A model generated the notes under the pieces. The model searched no databases. It saw only the letters and a list, made by a program, of their open reading frames with translations, and was not told the DNA's origin. The position numbers and the translations under genes are program-made. A stretch of 13,810 nt of DNA, from NCBI GenBank assembly GCA_003694975.1, contig RFJH01000026.1, positions 1 through 13,810 on the forward strand, written 5' to 3'. Numbering within the stretch: position 1 is the first letter of the stretch; each line of letters begins with the position of its first letter. Shown piece after piece: positions 1 through 7,100 of this stretch. This DNA is from Anaerolineae bacterium (GTDB lineage: Bacteria > Chloroflexota > Anaerolineae > Anaerolineales > Villigracilaceae).

Positions 1-60
1 CAGGTGGGCCTCGCCCCAGAAATTCCGCCTTGGCTCCAGCCTATCGCGTCCTTCCTGTGA
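1..60 (+). CDS. possible C-terminal end of a truncated plus-strand gene
   Basis: Frame 1 is open from the window edge to a TGA at 58-60 and reads QVGLAPEIPPWLQPIASFL. Most third codon positions are G or C, as in the clear genes of this window, and the peptide has a plausible amphipathic look. Only 19 codons are visible, so no family can be named and an accidental open frame is quite possible. If it is real, it converges on aspS, with the stem-loop at 156-210 lying between the two genes. Confidence 0.3.
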   Translation, partial: QVGLAPEIPPWLQPIASFL

Positions 61-155
61 GATTGAGGCCCTTTTTGTGGGTGTTGGCCCAAAACCGTTA
101 TTGCGGCATCACGGGCACAGCAGGGCAAAATTCTTATACCATAAAGTTCAAGGGA

Positions 156-210
156 GGGGTAGGGAAAGATTAAAAAGCAATGACTGGGTCATGCGGACTT
201 TCCCTGTCCC
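156..210 (+). other. two-tier stem-loop just downstream of aspS
   Basis: Positions 156-168 can pair with 198-210 over 13 consecutive positions in plus-strand RNA, including two G-U wobbles at 159/207 and 160/206. The loop carries a second small stem, ATGAC (180-184) with GTCAT (188-192). In minus-strand RNA the two wobbles become mismatches, leaving 8 + 3 bp. No U-tract follows on either strand, so it is not a canonical intrinsic terminator. It begins 5 nt after the aspS stop codon and could cap the aspS mRNA 3' end or end transcription of a convergent gene. The remainder of 61-215 shows no gene. Confidence 0.4.
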
Positions 211-215
211 GAAAA

Positions 216-1985
216 TTATTCTTTCTCCGGCGGTAAATCTAGTTTGATGTGCAGTTCTTTCAACTGTTCGGGGTCTACCGGCGAGGGAGCGCCGCCCATG
301 ACATCGCGTGCGGCCTGGTTTTTGGGGAAGGCAATCACCTCGCGTATGTTCGGTTCATCGGCCAGAATCATGCAGATACGGTCAATGCCCGGAGCGATAC
401 CACCGTGTGGCGGAGTGCCGTATTCAAAGGCCTCTAGCATATGCCCAAAGCGCTCTCGTGCCACATCAAGGTCGAGACCAATGAGTTGGAACACTTTTTC
501 CTGCAAGGCCCGGTCGTGGATACGAATCGAGCCGCCGCCGACTTCGTAGTTGTTGAGCACCATGTCATATTGCGTGCCGCGCGCTTTGCCGGGGTCGGTA
601 TCGAGCAGAGGGATGTCCTCAGGCATGGGGGCGGTGAAGAGGTGATGGCTGGGGTCCCAGCGCTTTTCTTCCTCGTTCCACACCACGAAGGGGAAATCGA
701 TTACCCAGCAGAAGGCGAGTACATTCGGATCGCGCAACCCCAGGATATCGCCCAAATGGACGCGCAATCGCCCCAGGACATCGAAGACAACCTCCCGCTT
801 ATCGGCGACGAACAGAAGCAGGTCACCCGGCCTGGCTTCCATGCGTTCCAGGAGGGCATTCAATTTCTCCTCGCTGAGGAACTTAGCGAAGGAGGAGCGT
901 TGTTCGCCTTCCGGTGTGATGGCCAGGTAGGCCAGGCCTTTTGCCCCGTATTGCTTGACCCATTCGGTTAGTTCGTCAATTTGCCGTCGGGTGTAGTGCC
1001 CCAACCCTCTGGCGTTGAGACCGCGCACATCCCCCCCTGAGGCTACGGCTGTCTCAAAAACCTTGAAGCCGCATCCTTCGGCAATGTCGCTAATGTTTAC
1101 CAGTTCCATCCCGAAGCGGAGATCGGGGTTGTCTTTGCCGAATCGCTCCATGGCTTCGTGGTATGTCAAGCGCGGCCAGGGACTGGCGAGAAGGCGTTTG
1201 TGGGGGACGATCTCGGCGACCAGTTGGGTGAACAGGTCCTCGATCAGTGCCATCACGTCCTCGCGTTCGACAAATGACATTTCCAGATCGAGTTGAGTGA
1301 ATTCGGGTTGCCGGTCGCCGCGCTGGTCTTCGTCGCGGAAGCAACGCGCGATCTGGAAGTAGCGTTCAACACCTGCGACCATGAGCAATTGCTTTAATTG
1401 TTGCGGTGATTGGGGCAGGGCGTAGAACTCGCCCGGGTGAAGGCGCGAGGGGACCAGGTAGTCACGCGCTCCCTCCGGCGTGGTTTTGAATAAAATCGGG
1501 GTCTCGATTTCCAGGAAGCCGCGCGCATCCAGGTAATCGCGTATGAACTTGACCACGCGGTGGCGCAGTTCCAGATTGCGTTGCATCCGCTCCCGCCGTA
1601 AATCAAGATAGCGGTATTTCAAGCGGACGTTCTCGTCCACTTCTTCTTCTTTGTTGATAACAAAAGGAAGCGGCCTGGCTTTGTTCAACACGTTCACTTC
1701 CTGCGCGTCCACCTCGATTTCGCCTGTGGCCAGGTTGGGATTCTCCGCGCCTTCGGGACGGCGACGCACCACGCCGATGACCTGCAACACCCATTCCACG
1801 CGCACATCATGGACGATGGGCAATTTTTCCGGGTCTACGACGACCTGTACCAGGCCAAAGCGGTCCCGCAAGTCAATGAAAGTTACCCCGCCGTGGTCGC
1901 GCCGGCGATGTACCCAACCGGCCAGGGTCACTTTTTGACCGACATGACTGGGGCGCAGTTCTCCGCAGGTATGTGTCTTGTACAT
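216..1985 (-). CDS. aspS: aspartyl-tRNA synthetase, bacterial type, probably non-discriminating
   Basis: Class II aminoacyl-tRNA synthetase that charges tRNA-Asp with aspartate in the cytoplasm; 589 aa, the usual bacterial length. In order: an N-terminal OB-fold anticodon-binding domain (about 1-110), the catalytic core with motif 2 FRDED at 216-220 followed by RQPEFTQLDLE, a GAD-type insertion (roughly 290-400), and motif 3 GIAPGIDR at 529-536. ATG at 1985 was chosen because GGAGGT lies 6 nt upstream and because MYKTHTCGELRPSHVGQ matches family N-termini. A TTG 78 nt further upstream is in frame but would translate through the leader terminator. His31 (RRDHGG) and Gly79 (RPEGAEN) match residues linked in Pseudomonas-type enzymes to relaxed tRNA-Asp/tRNA-Asn recognition. 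The leader carries an apparent attenuator (2001-2140). The identification is certain; tRNA specificity is inferred. Confidence 0.97.
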   Translation of the reverse strand: MYKTHTCGELRPSHVGQKVTLAGWVHRRRDHGGVTFIDLRDRFGLVQVVVDPEKLPIVHDVRVEWVLQVIGVVRRRPEGAENPNLATGEIEVDAQEVNVLNKARPLPFVINKEEEVDENVRLKYRYLDLRRERMQRNLELRHRVVKFIRDYLDARGFLEIETPILFKTTPEGARDYLVPSRLHPGEFYALPQSPQQLKQLLMVAGVERYFQIARCFRDEDQRGDRQPEFTQLDLEMSFVEREDVMALIEDLFTQLVAEIVPHKRLLASPWPRLTYHEAMERFGKDNPDLRFGMELVNISDIAEGCGFKVFETAVASGGDVRGLNARGLGHYTRRQIDELTEWVKQYGAKGLAYLAITPEGEQRSSFAKFLSEEKLNALLERMEARPGDLLLFVADKREVVFDVLGRLRVHLGDILGLRDPNVLAFCWVIDFPFVVWNEEEKRWDPSHHLFTAPMPEDIPLLDTDPGKARGTQYDMVLNNYEVGGGSIRIHDRALQEKVFQLIGLDLDVARERFGHMLEAFEYGTPPHGGIAPGIDRICMILADEPNIREVIAFPKNQAARDVMGGAPSPVDPEQLKELHIKLDLPPEKE

Positions 1986-2000
1986 GCCAGACCTCCAGTG

Positions 2001-2038
2001 ACAAAATAAATCGCCCTCCGCGTTCACGCGTTGGGCGA
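2001..2038 (-). terminator. intrinsic terminator (attenuator) in the aspS 5' leader
   Basis: In minus-strand RNA, UCGCCC (2038-2033) pairs with GGGCGA (2016-2011), and after an AA/GA internal loop CGCG pairs with CGCG, closed by a UGAA loop. The hairpin is followed directly by UUUAUUUUGU (2010-2001). This is a textbook intrinsic terminator shape, but it lies between the predicted promoter and the aspS start 16 nt further on, so it can only act on transcription entering aspS. It could also end read-through from the aldo/keto reductase gene, which has no terminator of its own before the aspS promoter. Confidence 0.62.
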
Positions 2039-2096
2039 TGAAAGGTCGCTTTTTTGTGCTCAACCCATGCTTCGCCCAACCCGCAGGAAGGGGGCG
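2030..2096 (-). promoter_or_regulatory. antiterminator and anti-antiterminator pairing segments of the aspS leader
   Basis: Three segments can pair in mutually exclusive ways in minus-strand RNA. Segment 3, UCGCCCAAC (2038-2030), is the 5' arm of the terminator. Segment 2, GUUGGGCGA (2080-2072), is its exact 9-nt complement and would form an antiterminator. Segment 1, CGCCC (2096-2092), can pair with GGGCG inside segment 2 (2077-2073) and so release segment 3. This order is the classical attenuator arrangement. The complementarity is read directly; its function is inferred. No T-box consensus (the AGGGUGG core of the tRNA-binding bulge) was found in this leader. Confidence 0.5.
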
Positions 2097-2140
2097 TTTT
2101 TATCGTCGTTTCGAGGGGTGGGGAGGGATGCATTGCACAT
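2060..2140 (-). CDS. putative aspS leader peptide with adjacent Asp codons
   Basis: A 26-codon ORF starts at ATG 2140 and stops at TGA 2062-2060, within the aspS leader. Codons 11-14 encode Asn-Asp-Asp-Lys (AAC GAC GAT AAA). The two Asp codons sit just before segment 1 of the attenuator, and segment 2 coincides with codons 21-23. A ribosome waiting for Asp-tRNA at codons 12-13 would therefore cover segment 1, leave segment 2 free and favour the antiterminator. The ATG lies only about 3 nt after the predicted transcription start and has no Shine-Dalgarno sequence, so it would be translated as a near-leaderless message. Two Asp codons in 26 could be chance. Confidence 0.3.
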   Translation of the reverse strand: MCNASLPTPRNDDKNAPFLRVGRSMG

Positions 2141-2149
2141 GATGGCGTT

Positions 2150-2158
2150 ATTATAGCA
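2150..2158 (-). promoter_or_regulatory. extended -10 promoter of aspS
   Basis: On the minus strand the sequence reads TGCTATAAT, a perfect -10 hexamer (2155-2150) preceded by the TGn extension (2158-2156). No good -35 is seen at the expected place, which lies inside the end of the aldo/keto reductase gene; that is usual for extended -10 promoters. Transcription would start near 2143 and give a leader of about 158 nt. The rpsF promoter shares the core TGTGCTA. Confidence 0.65.
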
Positions 2159-2171
2159 CAAGCCGAGATGC

Positions 2172-3113
2172 TCAGGATGGCTGTGTCACACGGTCACTCA
2201 TCTCATCCAGGGCAGCGACCTGGTCCTCCGATAGCCGCCAGCCGAGGGCGCCGGCGTTTTGGGCGGCCTGTCTGGCGTTCTTGGCGCCTGGAATGGGCAG
2301 TGCACCTTTGCAGATGACCCAGTTCAGCGCGATTTGCGCGGGGGATTTCCCTCCCAGATCTTGCCCAATCTCGGTCATCAGGCGCAGGAGGGGCTGGATG
2401 TTAGCCAGGATGCCGGCATAGCGCCGACCGCGCAGGCCGGGAGGGGGATTCTCCGGTGTGTATTTTCCGGTCAGCAGACCCATCTCAAGGGGGCTATAAG
2501 CGATCAGGCGCACCCCCAGTTCTTTACAACGCGCCAGAAGGCCGTTTTTTTCAATTTTGCGGTCCAACAGACTGTACTTTACCTGATTGGATGCCAGCGG
2601 GATATCGTGTCGTGCCAGTGCAGAGTAGGCGCGCATCATTTGAGTCTGGTTGTAATTGGAGACTCCAACCGTGCGCGTCAGACCCGCGGCGACCGCTTCC
2701 GCCAGGGCATCCATCCACGTCTCGATCGGGACCGGGGGAAACGGCCAGTGAATCTGGTAGAGGTCCACTCTCTCCATCCCCAGGCGTTCCAGGCTGTGCC
2801 TCAGCGCGCGCAAGAGCGATTTACGGCTCAATCGCCAGGGGAAAGGCATGAACTTGGTCGCGATCAGGATGGCTTGTCCGCTCTCGCGGATGAGTTTCCC
2901 GACCATTCGCTCGGATTTGCCCTGTCCGTAGACCTCTGCCGTGTCAATGAAGCGGATGCCTTCCTGGGTAGCAACCTCGAACGCGGCACGGATATCCTCA
3001 TCGCTGTATCCGCGCCCATAGTTCCAGAGGATTCGGTCACCCCATGCCCAGGTGCCGAGCCCCATCTCGATAGCGTGCAGAAAGCGGGTTTCCTCAGCCG
3101 GCGGCGTGCTCAC
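2172..3113 (-). CDS. aldo/keto reductase family oxidoreductase
   Basis: NADPH-dependent (beta/alpha)8-barrel oxidoreductase of the aldo/keto reductase superfamily, 313 aa, predicted cytosolic. The catalytic tetrad is complete: Asp57 (FIDTAEVYG), Tyr62, Lys87 (ATKF) and His122 (QIHWP). The family's VGVSNYN, SNQVKYSLLDR and PIPGAKN (cofactor-phosphate loop) stretches are also present. The start is GTG 3113, with AAGGAGG about 6 nt upstream. The protein resembles the plant-type and YajO/AKR11-13-like bacterial reductases, but the physiological substrate cannot be read from sequence. It is probably transcribed alone from the promoter at 3181-3209, with read-through into the aspS leader possible, since only 16 nt separate its stop codon from the aspS -10. 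Confidence 0.93.
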   Translation of the reverse strand: MSTPPAEETRFLHAIEMGLGTWAWGDRILWNYGRGYSDEDIRAAFEVATQEGIRFIDTAEVYGQGKSERMVGKLIRESGQAILIATKFMPFPWRLSRKSLLRALRHSLERLGMERVDLYQIHWPFPPVPIETWMDALAEAVAAGLTRTVGVSNYNQTQMMRAYSALARHDIPLASNQVKYSLLDRKIEKNGLLARCKELGVRLIAYSPLEMGLLTGKYTPENPPPGLRGRRYAGILANIQPLLRLMTEIGQDLGGKSPAQIALNWVICKGALPIPGAKNARQAAQNAGALGWRLSEDQVAALDEMSDRVTQPS

Positions 3114-3180
3114 GGATAACCTCCTTCAAGCCTAATTCAACCTGATTCGTTGCTCACGATCGACGCTGTACCGTGTCCGT

Positions 3181-3209
3181 ATTCTATCAGCAGGTGCGCC
3201 AGAGGGCAA
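3181..3209 (-). promoter_or_regulatory. promoter of the aldo/keto reductase gene
   Basis: On the minus strand TTGCCC (3209-3204) is followed, after a 17-bp spacer, by TAGAAT (3186-3181). This is a good sigma-70/SigA-like pair with one -10 and two -35 mismatches. The predicted start near 3174 gives a leader of about 60 nt before the GTG start. It lies back to back with the rnc promoter region. Confidence 0.55.
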
Positions 3210-3237
3210 CAGGGTAGCCAGTTGTGAGATTTCCGGT

Positions 3238-3243
3238 TACAAT
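3238..3243 (+). promoter_or_regulatory. candidate -10 element for rnc-smc
   Basis: TACAAT at 3238-3243 lies on the plus strand about 27 nt before the rnc leader hairpin and would place the transcript start near 3250. The -35 position (around 3215-3220, TAGCCA) does not match consensus, and there is no TGn extension, so this is a weak assignment. The intergenic region must hold a plus-strand promoter, because the preceding gene is divergent. Confidence 0.4.
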
Positions 3244-3269
3244 CTTCCCCGTCACAATTCCTGCTTGAA

Positions 3270-3332
3270 GGAACTGATGGAACGCCATGCTCTCACGACC
3301 TTGTGGTGGGAGAATGGCGCTCCCTGAGTTCC
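3270..3332 (+). promoter_or_regulatory. long near-perfect hairpin in the rnc 5' UTR (candidate RNase III autoregulatory site)
   Basis: The 27-nt arm 3270-3296 pairs with the 27-nt arm 3306-3332 without any bulge. There are 22 Watson-Crick pairs, one G-U pair and four isolated mismatches, closed by the 9-nt loop GACCTTGTG (3297-3305). Blocks from the base: GGAACT/AGTTCC, an interrupted segment including GGA/TCC, CGCCAT/ATGGCG, then CTCTCAC/GTGGGAG. It is followed immediately by the rnc Shine-Dalgarno (GGGGAGG at 3333-3339) and not by a U-tract, so it is not a terminator. About two helical turns of duplex upstream of the RNase III gene fits the known self-cleavage regulation of rnc in E. coli. 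The pairing is directly visible; cleavage is inferred. Confidence 0.6.
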
Positions 3333-3344
3333 GGGGAGGCTGTT

Positions 3345-4064
3345 ATGGATTCGAAGCCACAGATTCCGGAGGAACCGGAAGCGCCGGATGAACTGGCGAA
3401 ACGCCTTTCTTTGCCCATCCAACAGGTTCACCTTCTTTCTCGAGCGCTGACGCATCGTTCCTACGTGAACGAACACCCTGAAGTTGTTGAGGACAATGAG
3501 CGGCTGGAGTTCCTGGGCGATGCTGTGCTGGATTTCGTCGTCGCGGCATGGCTTTATCATCATTGCCCGGAAATGCAGGAGGGCGATCTGACGCGCATGA
3601 GGGCTGCTCTGGTGTGCGAGGAGCAATTGGCTGCCTTTGCCCGTCAACTTAACCTGGGGCGCGCTCTGCGCCTGGGTAGGGGGGAGGCCAATGCTGGAGG
3701 TCGAGATCGTCCCGCTTTGCTTTGTGCCACGTTTGAGGCTGTAGTCGGTGCGTTGTACCTCGATGGCGGCATCTCGGCTGTGGAGGCATTTGTCCTCCCT
3801 CTCGTAGCAGAGGCCGCAAAGGAAATCATGCGCCACTCAGAACTTTACGACCCTAAGAGCCGCCTCCAGGAGTGGACGCAGGCTCAGAAAATGGGGCGCC
3901 CGGAGTACGTCGTTATCGGGGAAAGCGGGCCGGATCATGCCAAGACATTTGAAATCGAGGTGCGCGTCAACGGCGAGGTCTACGGGCGGGGCGTTGGATC
4001 AAGCAAACAGGCTGCCGCTCAAGCCGCCGCACAGGCCGCTCTGAAGAGGCTGGGGCTGGTGTAA
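3345..4064 (+). CDS. rnc: ribonuclease III
   Basis: Double-strand-specific endoribonuclease that processes rRNA precursors and regulates mRNAs; 239 aa, normal length. The N-terminal nuclease domain has the signature NERLEFLGDAV at 51-61, with metal ligands Glu52, Glu55 and Asp59, then Glu79 (EGDLT) and Glu131 (ATFEA). A C-terminal double-stranded-RNA-binding domain runs from about 169 (DPKSRLQEW) to the end and finishes with an Ala-rich helix. ATG 3345 was chosen because GGGGAGG lies 5 nt upstream; a GTG 42 nt earlier is in frame but lies inside the leader hairpin. At residue 128 there is Ala where most RNase III enzymes carry the Asp of the DxxE pair. It precedes smc by 36 nt, the common rnc-smc arrangement. 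Confidence 0.96.
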   Translation: MDSKPQIPEEPEAPDELAKRLSLPIQQVHLLSRALTHRSYVNEHPEVVEDNERLEFLGDAVLDFVVAAWLYHHCPEMQEGDLTRMRAALVCEEQLAAFARQLNLGRALRLGRGEANAGGRDRPALLCATFEAVVGALYLDGGISAVEAFVLPLVAEAAKEIMRHSELYDPKSRLQEWTQAQKMGRPEYVVIGESGPDHAKTFEIEVRVNGEVYGRGVGSSKQAAAQAAAQAALKRLGLV

Positions 4065-4100
4065 CCGGTTGTCGATATTTTGCGGAGAGACTTTTCTCAC

Positions 4101-7100
4101 ATGCCACTACGCATCAAATCATTGGAACTGCACGGCTATAAGACGTTTGCCGAACGCACTCTCTTTGAGTTTGCAGAGGGCATTACGGCCATTGTTGGCC
4201 CGAATGGCTCCGGTAAGTCAAACATTGCCGATGCGCTTCGCTGGGTGCTGGGGGAACAGTCGTACAGCCTGTTGCGCGCCCGACGCACGGAGGACATGAT
4301 TTTCTCCGGCTCTGAGCAACGCAGTCGCGCCGGAATGGCTTCGGCGACGGTTCTCTTCGATAATAGTGACAACTGGCTTCCTCTGGAGTTTTCCGAGGTT
4401 ACGCTTGCCCGCAGAGCCTACCGTGATGGCCGCAATGAGTATCTTCTCAATAACCAGACTGTCCGCCTGAAGGACATCAAAGAAATTCTGGCCAAATCGG
4501 GTCTGAGCGAACGAACGTATACCATCCTCGGCCAGGGTATGGTGGACGCGGCGCTGGCGCTGCGTGCGGACGAAAGGCGTAAACTGTTCGAAGAGGCCGC
4601 CGGCGTGGGACTTTACCGTGCGCGCCGTGAGGAGGCGCTGCGAAGGCTGGATACCACTCTGCGCAACCTGGACCGTGTGCAGGATATTATGGCCGAACTC
4701 GAGCCTCGTCTCCGTACCCTGGAACGACAGGCCAGGAAAGCACGCGAATATGCTCAGGCCCAGGCCGACTTGCGTCTCTTGTTGCGCGAGTGGTATGGCT
4801 ATCACTGGCATCGTGCCCAGAAGGACCTGGCCTCCGCGCGTGGGGCTGTGCGTGAGCAGGAAGGCCGCCTGCAGAAAGCCCGCCAGGCGTATCAGGAGAC
4901 CCAGGAAAAGTACAACGCTTTTCGCGAGCGCTTGCAGGCGCTGCGTTCTCAGGTGAGCGCCTGGCGTAGTCAACTTGCTGCTCTTCAGAGCCGGCGCGAG
5001 CAAATCCGCCGTGAAATGGCGGTCCTGGAAGAGCGTCGTCGTTCCCTGACCCTTTCACAGCAAGAAGGAGAGATCGAACGCGAGCGCCTTCAGGCCGAAC
5101 TTCAGGTGGCACACGAACGCCTGCATTCTGCCGGCGAAGAGGTCGAGCGACTACAACAAGAGTACGAAGATGCCAGGACAGAGGCAGAAACCGCTCAGGC
5201 CGCTCTTCAGGCACGTCAGAAGGAGCGCGAGCAGGCCGAGGCGCGTTACCAGGCTGCCCTGCAATCTTTGACGAATTGGCGCGCCCGACTGGCCGAGTTG
5301 CGAGCCCGCCGAGACGAACTGCAATCCCGCCTCGAAAACCATCGCGAGAAATTGACTTCCCTCGAGCGGGACGTCCATGAGGCGGAACAAGCCCTCCGCG
5401 ATTTGGAGGAGCGTCAGCACCGGGCGGCTCTGGCGCGGCAGGAGGCCGAAAAAGCCGTTCAGAAGGCAGAGCGCGCGCTGGAGGAACAACGTGCTCGCAC
5501 CGTCGCGCTGGAGGAACAGCGTCGCACGAACCTGGAGGAGCGGGCGCGCCTGGAAGCCGAGCAGGACCGCCTTCAGAACCGGTTGGATGTGCTGATACAG
5601 GCAGAGCAATCTCTCGCAGGGTACGCTGAGGGTGCTCGTTTTCTTCTTGATGCAGCACGTCGTTCTCGTCTTCAAGGTGTGCGCGGCGCCCTCAGCACGG
5701 CGCTGTCTGTCCCTGCAGAACTGGAAACGGCCATCGCTGCCGCCCTCGGCGACTATCTGGATGCTGTGCTCCTCACATCAGCAGAGGATGTGGACCGGGC
5801 ACTGGATTTGCTTTCCGGCGATGATGCGGGACGCGCGGCATTGTTACCTCTGGCTCATCTCATAGAATCTTCCCCCGTTTCCCCTCCCAACGATCCGGCG
5901 TGCCTCGGGGTGGCATCGGATCTCGTTCAAGCGCCGGATGACCTGCGCCCGGCGGTGGATTTACTCCTGGGGCAGGTGCTCATCGCTCGTGACCGGAAAT
6001 CGGCGCGACGCTTTGTGCGCGATGCATTGCCCCCTGTGAGGGTGGTGACGCTGCGTGGTGAAGTCTTTCACGCCGATGGGATGGTATTTGCAGGAAAACC
6101 GCGAGGCGCCGGGATGCTGAGCCGCCCGCGCCAGCGGAAGGAACTGGAAGAAGCCCTGTCCAAGACCGCCCGGAAGATCGACGCGTTGAACGATGTACTG
6201 CGTCGCCTGGGCGAGGAACTTGCCACTTCCCGCGACGCACAACATAGGTGCGAGGAGGACGTGCGCGCTGCACAACGCCTTCTGGAGGAAGCCCGGGAAG
6301 CGGAGAGGACGGTCTCTCTGGAGGTGGAAGCGGCGCGCCGTCAGCGGACGTGGCAAATCGAGCAGTATGCTCAGGCGAAGGCGGAGATCGAAACGCTCGA
6401 GGCAGGGTGTCGGCACGTTGATGAGGAGCAAGCCGAGGTCGAGAGCCGTGTCGCCGAGGCTCGTGAGGGTGTGCAACGCCTGGAAGGAGCGTTCGTCTCT
6501 CTGGATCTGGATGAGGCTCAGGAGCGTGTCGCTTACTGGAGGACACGTCTGGCCGTCGCCGAACGCGCCCTGGACGACGCGCGCGCCCGTCAGGCAGAGC
6601 GCCGGGAGACATTAGAAGGGCTGGAATCACGCCTTCGGGCGTTGGAAGAGCGTCTGGCGCAGACCGGGCGTGAGATAAAAGAATTAGCGGTCAAATACGA
6701 GGAATTGGCGGAGCAGGAGGGTGAGATCGGCGCGCAGGTTGAGGCGCTTCGCACCCAAATCGAACCCGCCGAGAAAGAACTGACCGAAGAGGCACAAATC
6801 GAGGCGTACCAAAAGGCGGAAAACGAGGCCCAGCGCGCGCTGGCTCTGGCTGAGCGCCTCTATGCTCAGGCGCAACTCAATCTGACCCGCAGCCAGGAGC
6901 GCCTGGACGCCCTGCGCCAACGCATCCAGGATGATTTTGGCCTGGTGCAGTTCGATTATGAGGGCGAGATAGCGGGGCCGGTGCCGCTACCTTTTGAAGG
7001 GATGGTGGAACAGTTGCCGGTCGTGACGGAGTTGCCCCCCGATCTGGAGGAGCATTTGAAGCAACAACGCGCGCACCTCCGTCGCCTGGGCCCCGTCAAT

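Noticed and set aside
6..76. Terminator formed by GGGCCTC (6-12) and GAGGCCC (65-71) followed by TTTTT
   Set aside because: The arms are 52 nt apart with no supporting inner stem, too distant for an efficient intrinsic terminator; the match may be chance in GC-rich DNA.
1986..2063. N-terminal extension of AspRS from TTG 2063
   Set aside because: It would translate through the terminator hairpin, has no family similarity, and the ATG at 1985 has a strong GGAGGT site.
1986..2143. T-box riboswitch upstream of aspS
   Set aside because: The leader is short, and the conserved AGGGUGG-type antiterminator core and a specifier stem I could not be found.
2259..3119. 286-codon open frame on the plus strand opposite the aldo/keto reductase
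   Set aside because: No binding site and no recognisable motif; the opposite strand encodes an intact catalytic tetrad.
3303..3344. Longer RNase III start at GTG 3303
   Set aside because: The GTG lies in the loop of the leader hairpin and has no suitable binding site; ATG 3345 has GGGGAGG at ideal spacing.
4687..5658. 323-codon minus-strand open frame within smc
   Set aside because: Pro/Arg-rich translation typical of a shadow of a coiled-coil gene; no promoter or binding site.
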